From an uncultured Saprospiraceae bacterium (GTDB taxonomy: Bacteria > Bacteroidota > Bacteroidia > Chitinophagales > Saprospiraceae): a stretch of 64,000 nt of DNA. The DNA lies in assembly GCA_937942435.1 (NCBI GenBank), contig CALDEM010000016.1, positions 104,933-168,932 of the forward strand, written 5' to 3'. The translations under genes and the position numbers were made by a program. Shown piece after piece: positions 55,001 through 63,630 of the stretch (position 1 is its first letter; every line of letters starts with the position of its first letter). The notes beneath the pieces are model-generated. The model was not told the DNA's origin. It made no database searches and worked only from the letters and a program-made list of their open reading frames with translations.

Positions 55001-56377
55001 TCAATAGACGAGCAATACTGACCCACTGACATGCTCAGTTGTGCCATTGGCATATACTAGCTCAGCAACGTAGACATAAGCACCTTCGGGAGCATTGGTA
55101 TGGCCTTCCCAGCCCTTCCATCCTTTTTCGTAATCGTTGAGTTCGAGGCGTTTCTCTTCATATACTGGCATGCCATAGCGATTATAAATAGATAGTTTTC
55201 TAATTTTAATTGTACCCGCTAATCCTTGGAGATAAAAGCGGTCATTGCCAGATACACTATTGGGATTAAAAACATTAGGAGCGTAAAAAGTCTTGTTAAA
55301 CGGCAGTGGATCGATTGTAATTACATCTGTGTATACACACTCGGATTGCGTATCAATCAATACTTCAATATCGCTAACTTCATAGACCGACAAGGTCAGG
55401 TTAGCAGTAGTTGTCTCTTCTTTTTTGCGATTGACAAACCATTCTATATTGACGATCTCATTTGCTTCGAAATTAGAAAGATCAAGAGACAGGTCTATTA
55501 TCTGACCTTTGTATATCTCTCTAAGATTATGTTTTATATCAACAGACCGGTCTCTAAGATCTCGCATATCAATCTGCGCTTCATCCGGACACCCTGCTTC
55601 ATTAAAAACAGTCACGGATACTAAGCCACCTTCAAAAATGACGGTCGAAGACTCCGTGCTTCCATTGCTCCACTCATATGAATCATACCCCGGCATGGAT
55701 AGTCTTGTACCACCCTCATCACAGATGACATCAGCACCAACTATTTTGGGTTCAAAACTTGTACCGAGGTCCACTTGAAAACTTGAAGTATCCCGACATC
55801 CATTTTCATTGGTCACAATCAACGAATACTTACCTGATATATCTGCTGTGATCTGGTCATCATACATGACCTGATCAGTAGGAAAGACCCATTCATACTC
55901 AGCAAAAGGTGCTGATACAGATACTTTTCTAACTGGCGAACCACAAGGGTCTCCAGCGATGATTACTTCATAAGGATTGTATAATTGAAATCGTCCTATG
56001 TTTTCACAATCGAGGCCATCGCATGACCATACCCTTGATATATCTGTACCAAATGTAAAAGCAGTTGTTTCATCAAAACTGTTACAAGAAGAGCCGGCGT
56101 CATCTTGCCCACAACTCCCTATTCTAATTCCTTTATCTGTATAAAACCTCGTGATACTCGTCGTCACATTACACTTTGCGAATAGCCTAAAGCGCCTGGT
56201 TTCGGGGCCCGTAAAGTAGGTCTTTAGTTCTGGAGGCGTCTCGCAGACATCGCAAAGACCTGCGTTTTCTATACTATCGACAAGCGTACGGATCCAACGG
56301 TACTCAGAAGAGGTGCTCTGTCCAATCATCATATGAGCACTGAACAAAAAGACGATATGTAGGAGAAGTGTCCTCAA
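55001..56377 (-). CDS. T9SS cargo protein with type B C-terminal sorting domain
   Basis: 458 residues: a signal peptide (LLLHIVFLFSAHMMIGQ), a Cys-rich N-terminal domain (several CxxC-like pairs, about 35-120), PKD/Ig-like repeats (YEWVFPTDQ near 175; YSLIVTNENGCRDTSSF near 195; YEWSNGSTESS near 235), and a C-terminal gliding-motility-associated/type B T9SS domain (FYAPNVFNPNS near 360, IYNRYGMPVYE near 395, GAYVYVAEL near 435). The start codon is TTG at 56377, forced by an in-frame stop immediately upstream and supported by the signal peptide. It is exported through the type IX system and anchored at the surface; the ligand is unknown. Confidence 0.9.
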   Translation of the reverse strand: MRTLLLHIVFLFSAHMMIGQSTSSEYRWIRTLVDSIENAGLCDVCETPPELKTYFTGPETRRFRLFAKCNVTTSITRFYTDKGIRIGSCGQDDAGSSCNSFDETTAFTFGTDISRVWSCDGLDCENIGRFQLYNPYEVIIAGDPCGSPVRKVSVSAPFAEYEWVFPTDQVMYDDQITADISGKYSLIVTNENGCRDTSSFQVDLGTSFEPKIVGADVICDEGGTRLSMPGYDSYEWSNGSTESSTVIFEGGLVSVTVFNEAGCPDEAQIDMRDLRDRSVDIKHNLREIYKGQIIDLSLDLSNFEANEIVNIEWFVNRKKEETTTANLTLSVYEVSDIEVLIDTQSECVYTDVITIDPLPFNKTFYAPNVFNPNSVSGNDRFYLQGLAGTIKIRKLSIYNRYGMPVYEEKRLELNDYEKGWKGWEGHTNAPEGAYVYVAELVYANGTTEHVSGSVLLVY

Positions 56378-56409
56378 TTAACTCAATCTGTTAGGATAAC
56401 TTGACTAGC

Positions 56410-56715
56410 CTAAGCGAATTTGTCGATCTGCTTTGACAGTTGGCCTTTAGACATACCACCAGATCTCCGCCAGACGATCTTACCGCCTTTATAAATAACA
56501 AAAGTTGGTACGCTCGATACATCGAGCTTCTTGGCTAACTTTTTATTCTTATCTATATCGACTTTGATGATCTTGGCTTTGCCTTTTATGTCTTTGGCTA
56601 AAGCTTTCAACACTGGATGCATGGATTTACAAGGACCACACCAAGTGGCGTAAAAGTCGACTAATGTAGGTTGATCTGATTTAACTAATTCAAAGTAAGA
56701 CTTCTTGCTCATCAT
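56410..56715 (-). CDS. Thioredoxin
   Basis: 101-residue thioredoxin. The active site is ATWCGPCKSM (Cys26, Cys29), preceded by VDFY and followed by the cis-Pro in VSSVPTFVIY. It has no signal peptide, so it is cytosolic and supplies electrons to MsrB, ribonucleotide reductase and others. Its gene is the minus-strand neighbour upstream of the T9SS cargo gene, 32 bases before it. Two adjacent ATGs open the frame; either could start. Confidence 0.96.
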   Translation of the reverse strand: MMSKKSYFELVKSDQPTLVDFYATWCGPCKSMHPVLKALAKDIKGKAKIIKVDIDKNKKLAKKLDVSSVPTFVIYKGGKIVWRRSGGMSKGQLSKQIDKFA

Positions 56716-56839
56716 AACAGTTTAATGAGATACCGTATTTGGCGAAAGCCAGATAGATCTCGATTTAGATGTCTAAGTTAAGTCTATCCTTGAGACTTAA
56801 AGAGTTGGATACGACAAGTAGCGCTAAAATTCTTAAATT

Positions 56840-58303
56840 ATGCGCAGAACTGAAACTATGGATACCAAGATTATAGATAACAAGGAGCTGAGTATAGTAG
56901 AAGCTGTGATACCAGTAATAGCACTGGTAGGGATGTTAGCTTACAATGTATATGTCTTTGGTGATGACGCACTAAGCGGATCCAATCAGTTTGTGCTTTT
57001 GCTCGGAGCTGCAGTGGCGGCCATCATTGGTTTTATGAACAAGGTGAGCTACAAGAAGATGATCGAGGAGATCTCGACTAATATCAAATCTACCGTAGGA
57101 GCCATTTTGATACTACTATTTGTGGGCTCCCTTGCCGGCACTTGGTTGATCAGTGGCATCATACCATCTATGATCTACTATGGTCTCCAGATACTGCATC
57201 CATCGATTTTTCTACCTGCAACAGTTGTGATCTGTGCGATCATCTCGTTAGCTACCGGTAGCTCATGGACTACTTCTGCAACAGTAGGCATCGCATTGAT
57301 CGGTATCGGCAAGGCAATCGGTATACCCCTGGGTATGGTTGCAGGAGCAGTACTTTCTGGTGCTTACTTTGGAGATAAGATGTCACCACTATCAGACACG
57401 ACTAACCTTGCCCCCGCGATGGCAGGTGCAGAACTGTTTGATCACATCAGATATATGGCTCTGACCACCGTACCAACTGTTATCATCACCATTGTGATCT
57501 TTGCGATCATCAGTGCCACACAAGAGACGACAGGTAGTGCCGATAACACTGAGATACTGGCTGCCATAGATGACGCCTTTCATATCTCGGGATGGCTGTT
57601 TTTAGTGCCTGCAGCTGTCATCTTTATGATTGTAAAAAAGACCCCACCACTGGTAGCTCTGATGATTGGCACCCTCTTGGGAGGTTTGTTTGCTATCATC
57701 TTCCAACCTTCAGTCGTCAGTAGCATCACAGGTGCAACAAGCACGTCATTTGAGTCAGCATATAAGGGCGTGCTCACTGCAATGACTGTATCAACAGCAG
57801 TTGAGACTAGTAATGTGGAGCTTAATGATTTATTTACGGCAGGCGGGATGGCAGGCATGCTTGGTACCATATGGCTCATCATATGTGCCATGGTTTTCGG
57901 AGGTGTCATGGATGCTATCGGCGCATTGGCAAGGATCAGTCAGACGCTTCTCAATATGGCGGAGTCTGCTTTTGGATTATTTGCAAGTACAGTCGCATCA
58001 TGCTTGGCGCTCAACATAACCGCATCTGATCAATATCTTGCTATTGTCGTACCAGGTAAAATGTTTGAGAAGGCATATGCAGATAGAGGATTAGCGCCTG
58101 AGAACCTATCACGCACATTGGAGGATTCTGGTACTGTGACCAGCGTACTTGTACCATGGAATACCTGTGGCGCTTATCAAGCAGGAGTACTGGGCGTATC
58201 GGTTGCTGAGTACTTCGTATATGCGATATTCAACTATTTGAGTCCGTTTATGACGTTGTTGTACGCAGCTTTAGGGATTAAAATCAAGCAATTAGTCAAA
58301 TGA
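56840..58303 (+). CDS. nhaC: NhaC-family Na+/H+ antiporter
   Basis: 487-residue integral membrane protein with about 11-12 hydrophobic helices. Typical NhaC segments include TGSSWTTSATVGIALIGIGKAIG (about 135-157), GAVLSGAYFGDKMSPLSDTTNLAP (about 169-192) and GTVTSVLVPWNTCGAYQAGVLG (about 430-451). It extrudes Na+ in exchange for protons, consistent with a marine or saline habitat. The start at 56840 may be six codons too long (another ATG at 56858). It stands alone and is divergent from thioredoxin. Confidence 0.95.
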   Translation: MRRTETMDTKIIDNKELSIVEAVIPVIALVGMLAYNVYVFGDDALSGSNQFVLLLGAAVAAIIGFMNKVSYKKMIEEISTNIKSTVGAILILLFVGSLAGTWLISGIIPSMIYYGLQILHPSIFLPATVVICAIISLATGSSWTTSATVGIALIGIGKAIGIPLGMVAGAVLSGAYFGDKMSPLSDTTNLAPAMAGAELFDHIRYMALTTVPTVIITIVIFAIISATQETTGSADNTEILAAIDDAFHISGWLFLVPAAVIFMIVKKTPPLVALMIGTLLGGLFAIIFQPSVVSSITGATSTSFESAYKGVLTAMTVSTAVETSNVELNDLFTAGGMAGMLGTIWLIICAMVFGGVMDAIGALARISQTLLNMAESAFGLFASTVASCLALNITASDQYLAIVVPGKMFEKAYADRGLAPENLSRTLEDSGTVTSVLVPWNTCGAYQAGVLGVSVAEYFVYAIFNYLSPFMTLLYAALGIKIKQLVK

Positions 58304-58379
58304 GTGTAATTTCTTCACTTTCCTTTGTATATAAAGAATATACATATAAAATAAAATCAATATATCTACTTAATTGACC

Positions 58380-58387
58380 TACCTTTG
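58380..58387 (+). promoter_or_regulatory. -7 element TACCTTTG upstream of the helicase gene
   Basis: Exact TAnnTTTG match 20 bases before the ATG at 58408, again implying a short leader. The region upstream is very AT-rich but has no obvious TTTG -33 box. Confidence 0.45.
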
Positions 58388-58407
58388 GGGTTAGACTATA
58401 AGTATAT

Positions 58408-59937
58408 ATGACATTTTCAGAACTCCATCTCGTGGACCCTATCCTAAAGGCCCTTGATGAAGCAGGTTATACAGAACCAACACCGATACAAGAACAGGCC
58501 ATCCCAATATTGCTAAGAGGTAAAGATCTACTGGGCTGTGCTCAGACGGGTACAGGAAAAACAGCAGCTTTTGCGATCCCAATCATCCAGAACCTCTTTC
58601 TTGACAAACAGCTTGAAAAAGGAACCAAAAGAAAGATCTCTACGCTTGTTGTTACGCCTACAAGAGAGCTTGCCATCCAAATCGCTGAGAGTTTTACGGC
58701 TTACGCCAAATACACCAAACTACGCAACACCGTCATTTTTGGTGGAGTGAAGCAGGGTAAGCAGGTCAGAGCACTTGAGAAAGGTGTAGATATCCTAGTG
58801 GCCACTCCCGGTAGGCTCTTAGACCTCATAGGCCAAGGTTACATCAGCCTTAAACACGTAAAGTACTCAGTACTTGACGAAGCAGACCAGATGCTCGATA
58901 TGGGCTTCATACATGATATCAGAAAGATCATCGAAAAATTGCCAGAAGAGAGACAATCTCTCTTCTTCTCTGCCACAATGCCCAAAAATATAGTAGAGCT
59001 CTCTAACAAGATGCTTGGAGATCCAGAGAAAGTTACGATTAAACCTGAGCAAGCCACCGCTGAAAAAGTAGAGCAGGCTGTCTACTACGTGAGCAAGAAG
59101 AACAAAATCAAGTTGCTCGCTCATGTGATCAAAGAAAAAGACGAAAAGTCTACACTCGTATTCTCTCGAACGAAACATGGAGCCAATAAAATTGTAAAAC
59201 TGTTGGGTCGAGAAGACATCAGAGCAGAAGCGATCCATGGTAACAAGTCTCAAGGTGCACGTCAGCAAGCTCTTGGTAACTTTAAAGATGGCAGGACCAG
59301 TGTACTCGTAGCGACTGATATAGCGGCTAGAGGCATCGATGTCTCTCAATTATCATTGGTGATCAATTATGACCTGCCAAATGTACCTGAGACATATGTC
59401 CACAGGATCGGAAGAACTGGAAGAGCAAAAGAAAGTGGTGTAGCCCTTTCCTTCTGCGATGTAGAAGAGCGACCATATCTTAGAGATATACAAAGACTTA
59501 TCAAGCAGGACATCCCTATCATAGATGATCAGCCATATCCTGATGATGGTAAGAGAGCACCCAAACCAGAAAAAACTCAATCTCAGCGTCCCAAAAGACG
59601 TGAAGGTAGAAACAAACCAAAAGGAGATCGCTCAAGACCATCGCGAGCAAAAACTGAAAAATCAAAAGAAGCAATTAAGAAGCGTGACGAAAGATCTCCT
59701 AAATCGAAGAATCAAAAAGGAGATCAAAACAATAGATCCAAAGAGAAAAGAGAAGATAATCGGAGGGAGGATCGCAGTGGCGCTCGCAAATCAAGTCAAG
59801 AACGTAGTGAAAACCGATCAGAGTCATCTACTAAAAGTAGCGACAGATCTTCAAGACTCTTTAAAAATAAACGCAAGAGTACTGAGAAGTATGTTAAGCG
59901 AGACAAAAAGAGAGGTTACCTCGACTTACTCGATTAA
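58408..59937 (+). CDS. RhlE-type DEAD-box RNA helicase with basic C-terminal tail
   Basis: 509-residue ATP-dependent RNA helicase. All core motifs occur in order: Q motif (TPIQEQAIP), motif I (AQTGTGKT), Ia (PTRELA), II (DEAD), III (SAT), V ([10 protein letters not shown]) and VI (HRIGRTGR), ending near residue 375. The remaining 130 residues are a low-complexity tail rich in Lys, Arg, Ser and Glu (repeats such as [13 protein letters not shown]), presumably RNA-binding. Homologues assist ribosome assembly and cold adaptation. An amine-oxidase gene follows 27 bases downstream. Confidence 0.95.
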   Translation: MTFSELHLVDPILKALDEAGYTEPTPIQEQAIPILLRGKDLLGCAQTGTGKTAAFAIPIIQNLFLDKQLEKGTKRKISTLVVTPTRELAIQIAESFTAYAKYTKLRNTVIFGGVKQGKQVRALEKGVDILVATPGRLLDLIGQGYISLKHVKYSVLDEADQMLDMGFIHDIRKIIEKLPEERQSLFFSATMPKNIVELSNKMLGDPEKVTIKPEQATAEKVEQAVYYVSKKNKIKLLAHVIKEKDEKSTLVFSRTKHGANKIVKLLGREDIRAEAIHGNKSQGARQQALGNFKDGRTSVLVATDIAARGIDVSQLSLVINYDLPNVPETYVHRIGRTGRAKESGVALSFCDVEERPYLRDIQRLIKQDIPIIDDQPYPDDGKRAPKPEKTQSQRPKRREGRNKPKGDRSRPSRAKTEKSKEAIKKRDERSPKSKNQKGDQNNRSKEKREDNRREDRSGARKSSQERSENRSESSTKSSDRSSRLFKNKRKSTEKYVKRDKKRGYLDLLD

Positions 59938-59964
59938 TCCAATCACTTAACTTGCCTAAATAGT

Positions 59965-60999
59965 ATGCCCACTCAGCAATACAAACACATCATCATAGGG
60001 GCAGGCCTCTCAGGTTTGGTCACAGCTTATCAATTGCAAAAAAAAGGTGAGCAAGACTTTCTAATTTTAGAAGGTAGAGATAGGATCGGCGGCAGGATAC
60101 TGACCAACGAGAGCATAGACCTTGGCGCAACTTGGTTTCAATCACATCATGAGACACTTTCTAACTTGATTGATGAGTTAGGCATCCAGAAGTTTCAGCA
60201 GTACAATACTGGCAAGAGTATATTCATCTATAGCTCTATGGCCCCAGCACAGTATTTTGAAAATGATCCCAATACACCATCCGCATATAGGATTGGTGGT
60301 GGTTCTACTGCGTTAATCAAAAGACTAGCGTCACACTCATTAAAACAGATCAAGCTTAACCAACAGGTTAACTCGATAGATTATAACAATGAGTTTATAA
60401 CTATAAAAACGGCTCAAGCTACTTTTCAATGTGATAAAGTAATAATGGCTTTGCCCCCTCAATTAATGAGTGGTATTACCTTCTCTCCAGAAGTCCCAAC
60501 ACTATTGTATGAGGCAATGATCAATACCCATACGTGGATGAGCAATGCAATAAAAGTGGGTTTCAATTATCGATCACCATTCTGGAGGGATAAAAACCTA
60601 TCAGGGACGATCATCGGACATGTCAGTCCTGTTATTGAGCTTTATGATCATTCTAATATAGAAGATAACTCATATAGCCTGATGGGCTTCATGAATGAAG
60701 GCCTCAGAGATGATACAACCGATGATAGAAAAGAACGTATCCTCTCCTATTTAGAAAAACACTTTGGTTCGGAAGTCAGAAACTATACATCATATCACGA
60801 GAAAGATTGGTCACTTGACCCATTTACATCTTTTGATAAACTCAAGTCAGTTTATATCAGCCCACGTTATGGCAATCCAATCTTCCAACAAGATCACTTT
60901 AATAAACGTATCATCTTGTCTGGAGCGGAGACATCATCCTCACATGGTGGCTATATGGACGGAGCTGTGATCAGCGGAATCAGGGCTGCAGGGATATAG
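59965..60999 (+). CDS. Flavin amine-oxidase-family protein
   Basis: 344-residue FAD-dependent oxidoreductase of the amine oxidase/NAD(P)-binding Rossmann group. The N-terminal dinucleotide motif IIGAGLSGLVTAYQLQKKG (about 9-27), the second motif LEGRDRIGGRILT (about 34-46) and the C-terminal flavin-contacting SSHGGYMDGAV (about 325-335) are present. It is shorter than eukaryotic monoamine oxidases (450+). The substrate (amine, polyprenyl or other) is unknown. The gene is 27 bases after the helicase and probably co-transcribed without functional meaning. Confidence 0.88.
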   Translation: MPTQQYKHIIIGAGLSGLVTAYQLQKKGEQDFLILEGRDRIGGRILTNESIDLGATWFQSHHETLSNLIDELGIQKFQQYNTGKSIFIYSSMAPAQYFENDPNTPSAYRIGGGSTALIKRLASHSLKQIKLNQQVNSIDYNNEFITIKTAQATFQCDKVIMALPPQLMSGITFSPEVPTLLYEAMINTHTWMSNAIKVGFNYRSPFWRDKNLSGTIIGHVSPVIELYDHSNIEDNSYSLMGFMNEGLRDDTTDDRKERILSYLEKHFGSEVRNYTSYHEKDWSLDPFTSFDKLKSVYISPRYGNPIFQQDHFNKRIILSGAETSSSHGGYMDGAVISGIRAAGI

Positions 61000-61143
61000 A
61001 TTAAGCCTTATATAAGAAATATAATGCTTAAGGATCCTTAACTCTAAGAGATAGGTTACCGAAAGCTGGAAGAGTAAAAAGTCGGTAATCCAGGCTGTCA
61101 CCGCTCAGCAAGACAATCAACTTGCAACTAATAAAATTGGCTA

Positions 61144-62427
61144 TCACTGCTCGTCGTTCATCTTTTTGATTCTTTCTAATTGCTTTTGATTGAGGGCTTG
61201 TTTATAGTAGAAGTCTGGTTTGTAATGTTCATTGTGTCGCTTCATATCTGGGTCATCAATATCCAAACTCAGATCGCAATCAAAGCGAGTCAAGATAGAA
61301 TGATTGTTCTCCCATGTCGTAGCATTGGTAAAGTGAGATATGCCCCAAGTTATTCCTCGACCGTCATCAGTATTGGCAAATGCATCAGGTATATACGCCC
61401 CTGCTGCATTGGGAAGAAGTGAAACTATAGAGGCGATCTCAAAGTTCACTCCATCGGGAGCATATTGTATCGTATGATGCTCGCTACCATCTCTCGTCAC
61501 CATCGCTGCCATCCCGCCTTTAAATGGAAACAAGGAAGTTTCATGTCCAGAATTGATAACTGGATTAAGAGGATGTTTTGTAAAAGGTCCCAATGGGTCA
61601 TCTGCTGTAGCCAGTCCTTGCATTCTTATTAACCTTGGATCGCCATCAAAGTCAGACTTATAATAGAGATAGATCTTATCATTATAAACAAATGGGTGTG
61701 GATCATGGATAGAATATTGATCCCATTCGCCAGCAGCGCCGTTAGGAATGACAATCTCATTGTGAGGCGTCCAAGGCCCATCAGGGTCCTCTGCATAAGA
61801 CACTGCTACTGGACAATCATCCCCTCTCTTACCACTCGCTTCCATAAATCCCTGATAGTAGAGGTAGTACTTGCCTTTATAAAACAAAATATCCGTTGTA
61901 GTTACAGATCTCCATCCTACATTGGGTTTCGGTGGACGTGGCACCGCTACTCCTTGCTCTTCCCAAGTAAAACCATCTTCAGAGGTTGCATAATAGATAT
62001 CCGCAAGATCCCAATCCGTTGTAGGAATTTCATCAGTAGCTTTGTCAGCATTTCTTCCACCTATCGGAGATACGATTGTCTTTCTGTGGGTGTACCAGAC
62101 GTAGTACTTTCCATTTGCAAAAATAACTTTAGAAGGATCTCTTCTAGAGATTGTTCCATCCCCACCATTATAATCTAACCCTTTTAATTGGGTGTACTTA
62201 AACTGAGAGTATAGTTCATTGTCTTCAGGACGTGGTGCTAGGTAAGCGTTATAATTGCGCTCCATGGCAGCACTTAGTGGGCGGTTCGGTTTTTCCTTGG
62301 GCAAGATAAATGGGAAGGCACTCATATCTTCAGTTTCAACAAGAGTCTTTTCTTCTGGTACAGGATGACACATGGACAAGAGCATGGTTATTATAATTAG
62401 CGATATTGGAGTGGACTTTTTTTTCAT
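61144..62427 (-). CDS. GH117 alpha-1,3-(3,6-anhydro)-L-galactosidase lipoprotein
   Basis: 427 residues; lipoprotein signal ends LLSMC (Cys20). The protein matches glycoside hydrolase family 117, which removes the terminal 3,6-anhydro-L-galactose from neoagaro-oligosaccharides. Evidence: the GH117-specific dimerisation motif SxAxxR (SAAMER, residues 52-57); a five-bladed propeller with candidate catalytic Asp97 (RRDPSK), Asp242 (IHDPHPF) and His295 (SGHETS); and the shared WYTHR, WRSVTTTDIL and GEWDQ segments. GH43 is related but lacks SxAxxR. The alcohol dehydrogenase gene lies 87 bases upstream and the reductase gene before that, on the same strand. Confidence 0.88.
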   Translation of the reverse strand: MKKKSTPISLIIITMLLSMCHPVPEEKTLVETEDMSAFPFILPKEKPNRPLSAAMERNYNAYLAPRPEDNELYSQFKYTQLKGLDYNGGDGTISRRDPSKVIFANGKYYVWYTHRKTIVSPIGGRNADKATDEIPTTDWDLADIYYATSEDGFTWEEQGVAVPRPPKPNVGWRSVTTTDILFYKGKYYLYYQGFMEASGKRGDDCPVAVSYAEDPDGPWTPHNEIVIPNGAAGEWDQYSIHDPHPFVYNDKIYLYYKSDFDGDPRLIRMQGLATADDPLGPFTKHPLNPVINSGHETSLFPFKGGMAAMVTRDGSEHHTIQYAPDGVNFEIASIVSLLPNAAGAYIPDAFANTDDGRGITWGISHFTNATTWENNHSILTRFDCDLSLDIDDPDMKRHNEHYKPDFYYKQALNQKQLERIKKMNDEQ

Positions 62428-62477
62428 TGATCAATAGTTCTAATGATTAACGGCTTATGTTTTATATTTTAATCAAT

Positions 62478-62501
62478 CAAAAGACATAATTGTGTCTTTT
62501 G
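62478..62501. terminator. 9-bp perfect hairpin between alcohol dehydrogenase and GH117 genes
   Basis: CAAAAGACA (62478-62486) pairs exactly with TGTCTTTTG (62493-62501) around loop TAATTG. It is in the 87-base gap after the dehydrogenase stop. In minus-strand direction its 3' arm leads into ATTGATT, which is not a T-run, so termination is likely partial or the structure protects an RNA end. Confidence 0.5.
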
Positions 62502-62514
62502 GATACTCTTTTTT

Positions 62515-63630
62515 TCAAAAAACAATTACTCCTTTTGCATTCTTACCAGCTATCATATCATCTAATGCCTCTTGAAGTTGATCTAATTTGTAAGTTCTTG
62601 TAATCATCTCATCTAGCATCAAGTCTCCTTTATTGTAGAGTGCCTCTAGAATGGGAAAGTCTATCTGAGGGCGACATTTTCCGTAAAGGGGATTAATATA
62701 TATTTTATCCCACTCAAATAGATTCATGTCAATAGTCACTTCTTCTTCGACGCCACTCACCTGAACTGCTGTACCAGCATTTCTAATCATAGCTAATGGA
62801 GCAGCGCATAGGTCAGGAACCGCAGTGCACTCAAAAGCGTAATCTGCGCCCCTACCTTCAGTTAGTTTTTTAACCGCTAAGGAAGCTTGGATCAATCCCT
62901 TGTCATCAGGATCCGCTTTTATGATGTGCGTTGCACCAAATTGTTTAGCCATTTCTAATCGTTGGGCATGGATGTCAATGGCTATGATCTTAGCCGCACC
63001 TGATATCCGGGCAGCTTGAATCACATTGAGTCCAACGCCTCCTGTACCCAGCACGACGGTTGAACTTCCTGATTTCATTTGGGCTGAGTTGACAACAGAA
63101 CCATAACCAGTCATCACACCACAACTGATGATGCAGCCAGAAGAGAAAGGCATCTTAGCACTATCAAACTTGACAAGGGCAGATGGTTTTACAATTGTAT
63201 ACTCTGAAAGTGTCCCTATGTTAAAAGATCTTTCGATCGCTCTACCCTGCCATTGGGCAGATCCCAAATGCGCTTGGCCAGGCGTATGCCCATTGCCTCC
63301 TGCTACTACAGGCGAATGGTTTTCACATATATGTTGATTACCTTCTTGACACTGAAAACAAGACATACAAGGCGTCGCCCAATTTAAAATAACTGGATCT
63401 CCTTCTACGAAGTCTTCGACTCCATCTCCAACGTCAATGACGATACCTGCACCTTCATGCCCCATGATAATGGGCTTGCCCCAGGACAAAGAATCATAAT
63501 CTGTATGGCAAAGGCCTGCCGCTTTAATCTGCACCAAAACTTCGTCCTCGCGAAGATTGTTGAGTTGTACATAGTCTATGACAAACGAGCCATCTCCTTT
63601 TGCAATTGCGCTTTTAGCTTGTAAAGTCAT
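62515..63630 (-). CDS. Zinc-dependent alcohol dehydrogenase (MDR family)
   Basis: 371-residue medium-chain dehydrogenase. The catalytic-zinc region is GLCHTDYDS (Cys, His) with GHEGAGIV; the structural zinc ligands are CMSCFQC plus a Cys eight residues on (HIC); the Rossmann motif is VLGTGGVGLNVIQAA (about 189-203). The resemblance is to class III/aryl-type dehydrogenases acting on formaldehyde or alcohols. Its start overlaps the ferredoxin reductase stop by 17 bases. In P450-demethylase clusters of marine Bacteroidota a neighbouring alcohol dehydrogenase disposes of the formaldehyde released; that role is suggested here by context only. Confidence 0.92.
   Translation of the reverse strand: MTLQAKSAIAKGDGSFVIDYVQLNNLREDEVLVQIKAAGLCHTDYDSLSWGKPIIMGHEGAGIVIDVGDGVEDFVEGDPVILNWATPCMSCFQCQEGNQHICENHSPVVAGGNGHTPGQAHLGSAQWQGRAIERSFNIGTLSEYTIVKPSALVKFDSAKMPFSSGCIISCGVMTGYGSVVNSAQMKSGSSTVVLGTGGVGLNVIQAARISGAAKIIAIDIHAQRLEMAKQFGATHIIKADPDDKGLIQASLAVKKLTEGRGADYAFECTAVPDLCAAPLAMIRNAGTAVQVSGVEEEVTIDMNLFEWDKIYINPLYGKCRPQIDFPILEALYNKGDLMLDEMITRTYKLDQLQEALDDMIAGKNAKGVIVF

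Noticed and set aside
61029..61042. 14-bp palindrome TTAAGGATCCTTAA as a GH117 terminator
   Set aside because: No T-run follows in either useful direction and the loop would be absent; more likely chance.
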